Origin: Xanthobacteraceae bacterium
GTDB taxonomy: Bacteria > Pseudomonadota > Alphaproteobacteria > Rhizobiales > Xanthobacteraceae
Length of the DNA stretch: 6,564 nt
Reading direction: 5' to 3'
Assembly (NCBI GenBank): GCA_030043285.1
Contig: JASHXZ010000266.1
Coordinates: forward strand, 1-6,564
Shown here: positions 5,800-6,564 of the stretch, in pieces
Position numbering within the stretch: the first letter of the stretch is position 1
Layout: the number at the start of each line of letters is the position of its first letter
Notes under the pieces: generated by a model
The model's database searches: none
What the model saw: only the letters and a program-made list of their open reading frames with translations
Told to the model about the DNA's origin: nothing
Program-made: the position numbers and the translations under genes

Positions 5800-6030
5800 C
5801 TAGCTGCAGGCACAGTATTGGCCGCGCTTGAAGCGCGCAGGCTGGAGAGGCTCGCACGTTGCTTCGATCAGATCAGTGCTGCGGCCTAATTTTGCCTCCC
5901 GCTCGTCGGCTCTCTTGTCCCAGCCTGTTGCCATCAACTCCAAGGCCCGTTTGTCGGTTGGCTTAGTGAGAACTGCCGCGAGCCGTCTGCATTCTTCGGC
6001 GTAACGTCGATATTCGCTCACTCGGCGCAT
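5800..6030 (-). CDS. Hypothetical 76-aa helical protein (family seen in Bradyrhizobium)
   Basis: I recognise the type but not a function. The start MRRVSEYRRYAEECRRLA, followed by charged helix through ALELMATGWDKRADEREAKL (about 30-49), matches the pattern of many small Bradyrhizobium hypothetical proteins beginning with a Y(R/A)xYAxEC stretch (recalled, not searched). The N-terminal 50 residues should form one or two amphipathic helices. The last 25 residues are less regular and include Cys at three positions. There is no signal peptide or membrane segment, so it is probably cytoplasmic. The frame continues upstream to an ATG at 6120, but that extension has low-quality sequence. The ATG at 6030 has a purine-rich GGGGGGAAAG about 2 nt before it, which favours it. 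A 9-bp hairpin sits just 5' of that site. The gene stands alone between the XRE region and the GMC gene. Confidence 0.65.
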   Translation of the reverse strand: MRRVSEYRRYAEECRRLAAVLTKPTDKRALELMATGWDKRADEREAKLGRSTDLIEATCEPLQPARFKRGQYCACS

Positions 6031-6041
6031 AGCTTTCCCCC

Positions 6042-6064
6042 CGCTGCGCAAGGGCTGCGCAGCG
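6042..6064 (-). promoter_or_regulatory. Stable hairpin in the leader of the 76-aa gene
   Basis: CGCTGCGCA (6042-6050) pairs perfectly with TGCGCAGCG (6056-6064), a 9-bp GC-rich stem with a 5-nt loop. On the minus-strand transcript it ends one base or so before the G-rich ribosome binding site at 6032-6041, so it could influence translation. It may also be a structural coincidence of GC-rich DNA. Confidence 0.4.
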
Positions 6065-6113
6065 CCCAATCGAGCTAAGCTTCGTGAATTCCCCCGTACG
6101 CACGCAGCGTCGC

Positions 6114-6139
6114 CGGACACTGTGTCAACTCAATGTCCG
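6114..6139. repeat. Dyad upstream of the 76-aa gene
   Basis: CGGACA (6114-6119) is inverted as TGTCCG (6134-6139), and the centre of the left arm also forms the palindrome GACACTGTGTC (6116-6126). The site is about 85-110 bp before the start of the 76-aa gene and could be a protein binding site. No -10/-35 pair stands out nearby, although TTGACA occurs on the minus strand within it. The rest of the gap between the two minus-strand genes (6031-6244) shows nothing else I can support. Confidence 0.3.
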
Positions 6140-6244
6140 TCTCGCGTCATCACTGGGCGTTGTGAACACTCTTTTCACCGTCGAATTACTGACCGAACTG
6201 TTTGGATCATCCGCCTGGATAGGAACAAAAAACGGCCGAAATCT

Positions 6245-6564
6245 CTAAAGCTCGCCCCGCGCCGCCAGCGCTTTGATGCGATCGGCAGTGCGGCAGGCAA
6301 TCGCCTGGATGGTGAGCGAGGGATTGACGCCGCCTACGGTCGGAAACACCGAGCCATCGCAAATCCACAAGTTCGGTATGTCCCAGGAGCGGCAATCGGC
6401 ATTGACGACGCTGGTTTGCGGATCGTCGCCCATGCGCGCGGTGCCGTTGAGATGGCAGGTGTCGTCGATTTCGTCCCAGATTTCGGTGGCGCCGGCCGCC
6501 TCGAGCGCTTGCCGCATGAAGCCGAGCGAATGGCCGATCAAACGTTTGTCGTTGTCGCAATACG
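6245..6564 (-). CDS. GMC-family FAD-dependent oxidoreductase, C-terminal part (cut by window edge)
   Basis: Only the last 105 codons are in the window; the frame is open past the right edge, so the gene starts outside. This is the GMC oxidoreductase C-terminal (substrate) domain. It shows HLNGTARMGDDP, holding the conserved His of the HxxGTxRMG motif (fragment residue 37), then SVVNADCR, NLWICDGSVFPT (with the FAD-contacting DGS) and GGVNPSLTIQAIACR, where Asn80 completes the usual His-Asn catalytic pair. GMC enzymes oxidise alcohols, sugars or sugar acids, passing electrons to oxygen or to a cytochrome or quinone; the substrate cannot be told from this part. The HLNGT/NPSLT style resembles the sugar and sugar-acid dehydrogenase branch (for example gluconate 2-dehydrogenase flavoprotein), which is only a hint. 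The protein ends RGEL at a TAG. No clear terminator follows, although CGGCCG then TTTTTT occurs just downstream. Confidence 0.93.
   Translation of the reverse strand, partial: YCDNDKRLIGHSLGFMRQALEAAGATEIWDEIDDTCHLNGTARMGDDPQTSVVNADCRSWDIPNLWICDGSVFPTVGGVNPSLTIQAIACRTADRIKALAARGEL

Noticed and set aside
5422..5831. Overlapping open frames on both strands (about 100 codons each)
   Set aside because: No ribosome binding site, no family resemblance I can defend, and they contradict one another; treated as non-coding or decayed.
6220..6240. CGGCCG followed by TTTTTT on the minus strand as a terminator of the GMC gene
   Set aside because: CGGCCG is a self-palindrome without a loop, and no longer stem can be built next to the T-run.
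1..6564. CRISPR array, insertion sequence with transposase, or rRNA
   Set aside because: No regularly spaced repeats, no transposase frame and no rRNA-like sequence are present in the window.

Overview
The window is GC-rich DNA with the gene content and codon style of an alphaproteobacterium, most likely Hyphomicrobiales (Bradyrhizobium/Rhodopseudomonas/Pseudolabrys-like). The main reasons are the rluD-rpoH pair, an RpoH with the full RpoH box, a GC-rich palindromic intergenic repeat of the type common in that group, and a 76-aa protein of a kind I know from Bradyrhizobium. The taxonomic call is inference.

Layout, left to right. (1) 2-2071 (+): a hybrid sensor histidine kinase (GAF-coiled coil-PAS-HisKA-HATPase-receiver) whose true start lies left of the window. 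(2) 2072-2284: the gap between two convergent genes, holding a compound palindromic repeat made of two hairpins inside an outer stem. (3) 2285-3193 (-): heat-shock sigma factor rpoH, downstream of (4) 3399-4481 (-): the ribosomal pseudouridine synthase rluD. (5) 4480-4860 (+): a one-helix membrane protein divergent from rluD, with its start codon overlapping the rluD start codon. (6) 4947-5022 (+): tRNA-Glu(CUC) with encoded CCA. (7) 5143-5382 (-): a 79-aa XRE-type repressor with palindromes over its probable promoter. (8) 5383-5799: no convincing gene, but a structured inverted repeat and a 22/23-base copy of part of the XRE gene. (9) 5800-6030 (-): a 76-aa hypothetical protein with a strong leader hairpin. 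(10) 6245-6564 (-): the C-terminal end of a GMC-family flavin oxidoreductase cut by the right edge.

The left two thirds look like stable chromosomal core: signalling, heat-shock regulation, ribosome maturation and a tRNA. To the right of the tRNA the character changes to small genes, a lone XRE regulator and repeated or decayed sequence. This would fit the edge of an accessory segment at a tRNA gene, but no integrase or duplicated tRNA 3' end is visible, so this is only a hypothesis. I do not see a complete, clearly novel multi-gene system. The most unusual items are the mutually exclusive hairpins at 5467-5552, the vestigial XRE-like repeat, the nested palindrome at 2158-2250 and the overlapping divergent start codons at 4479-4482.
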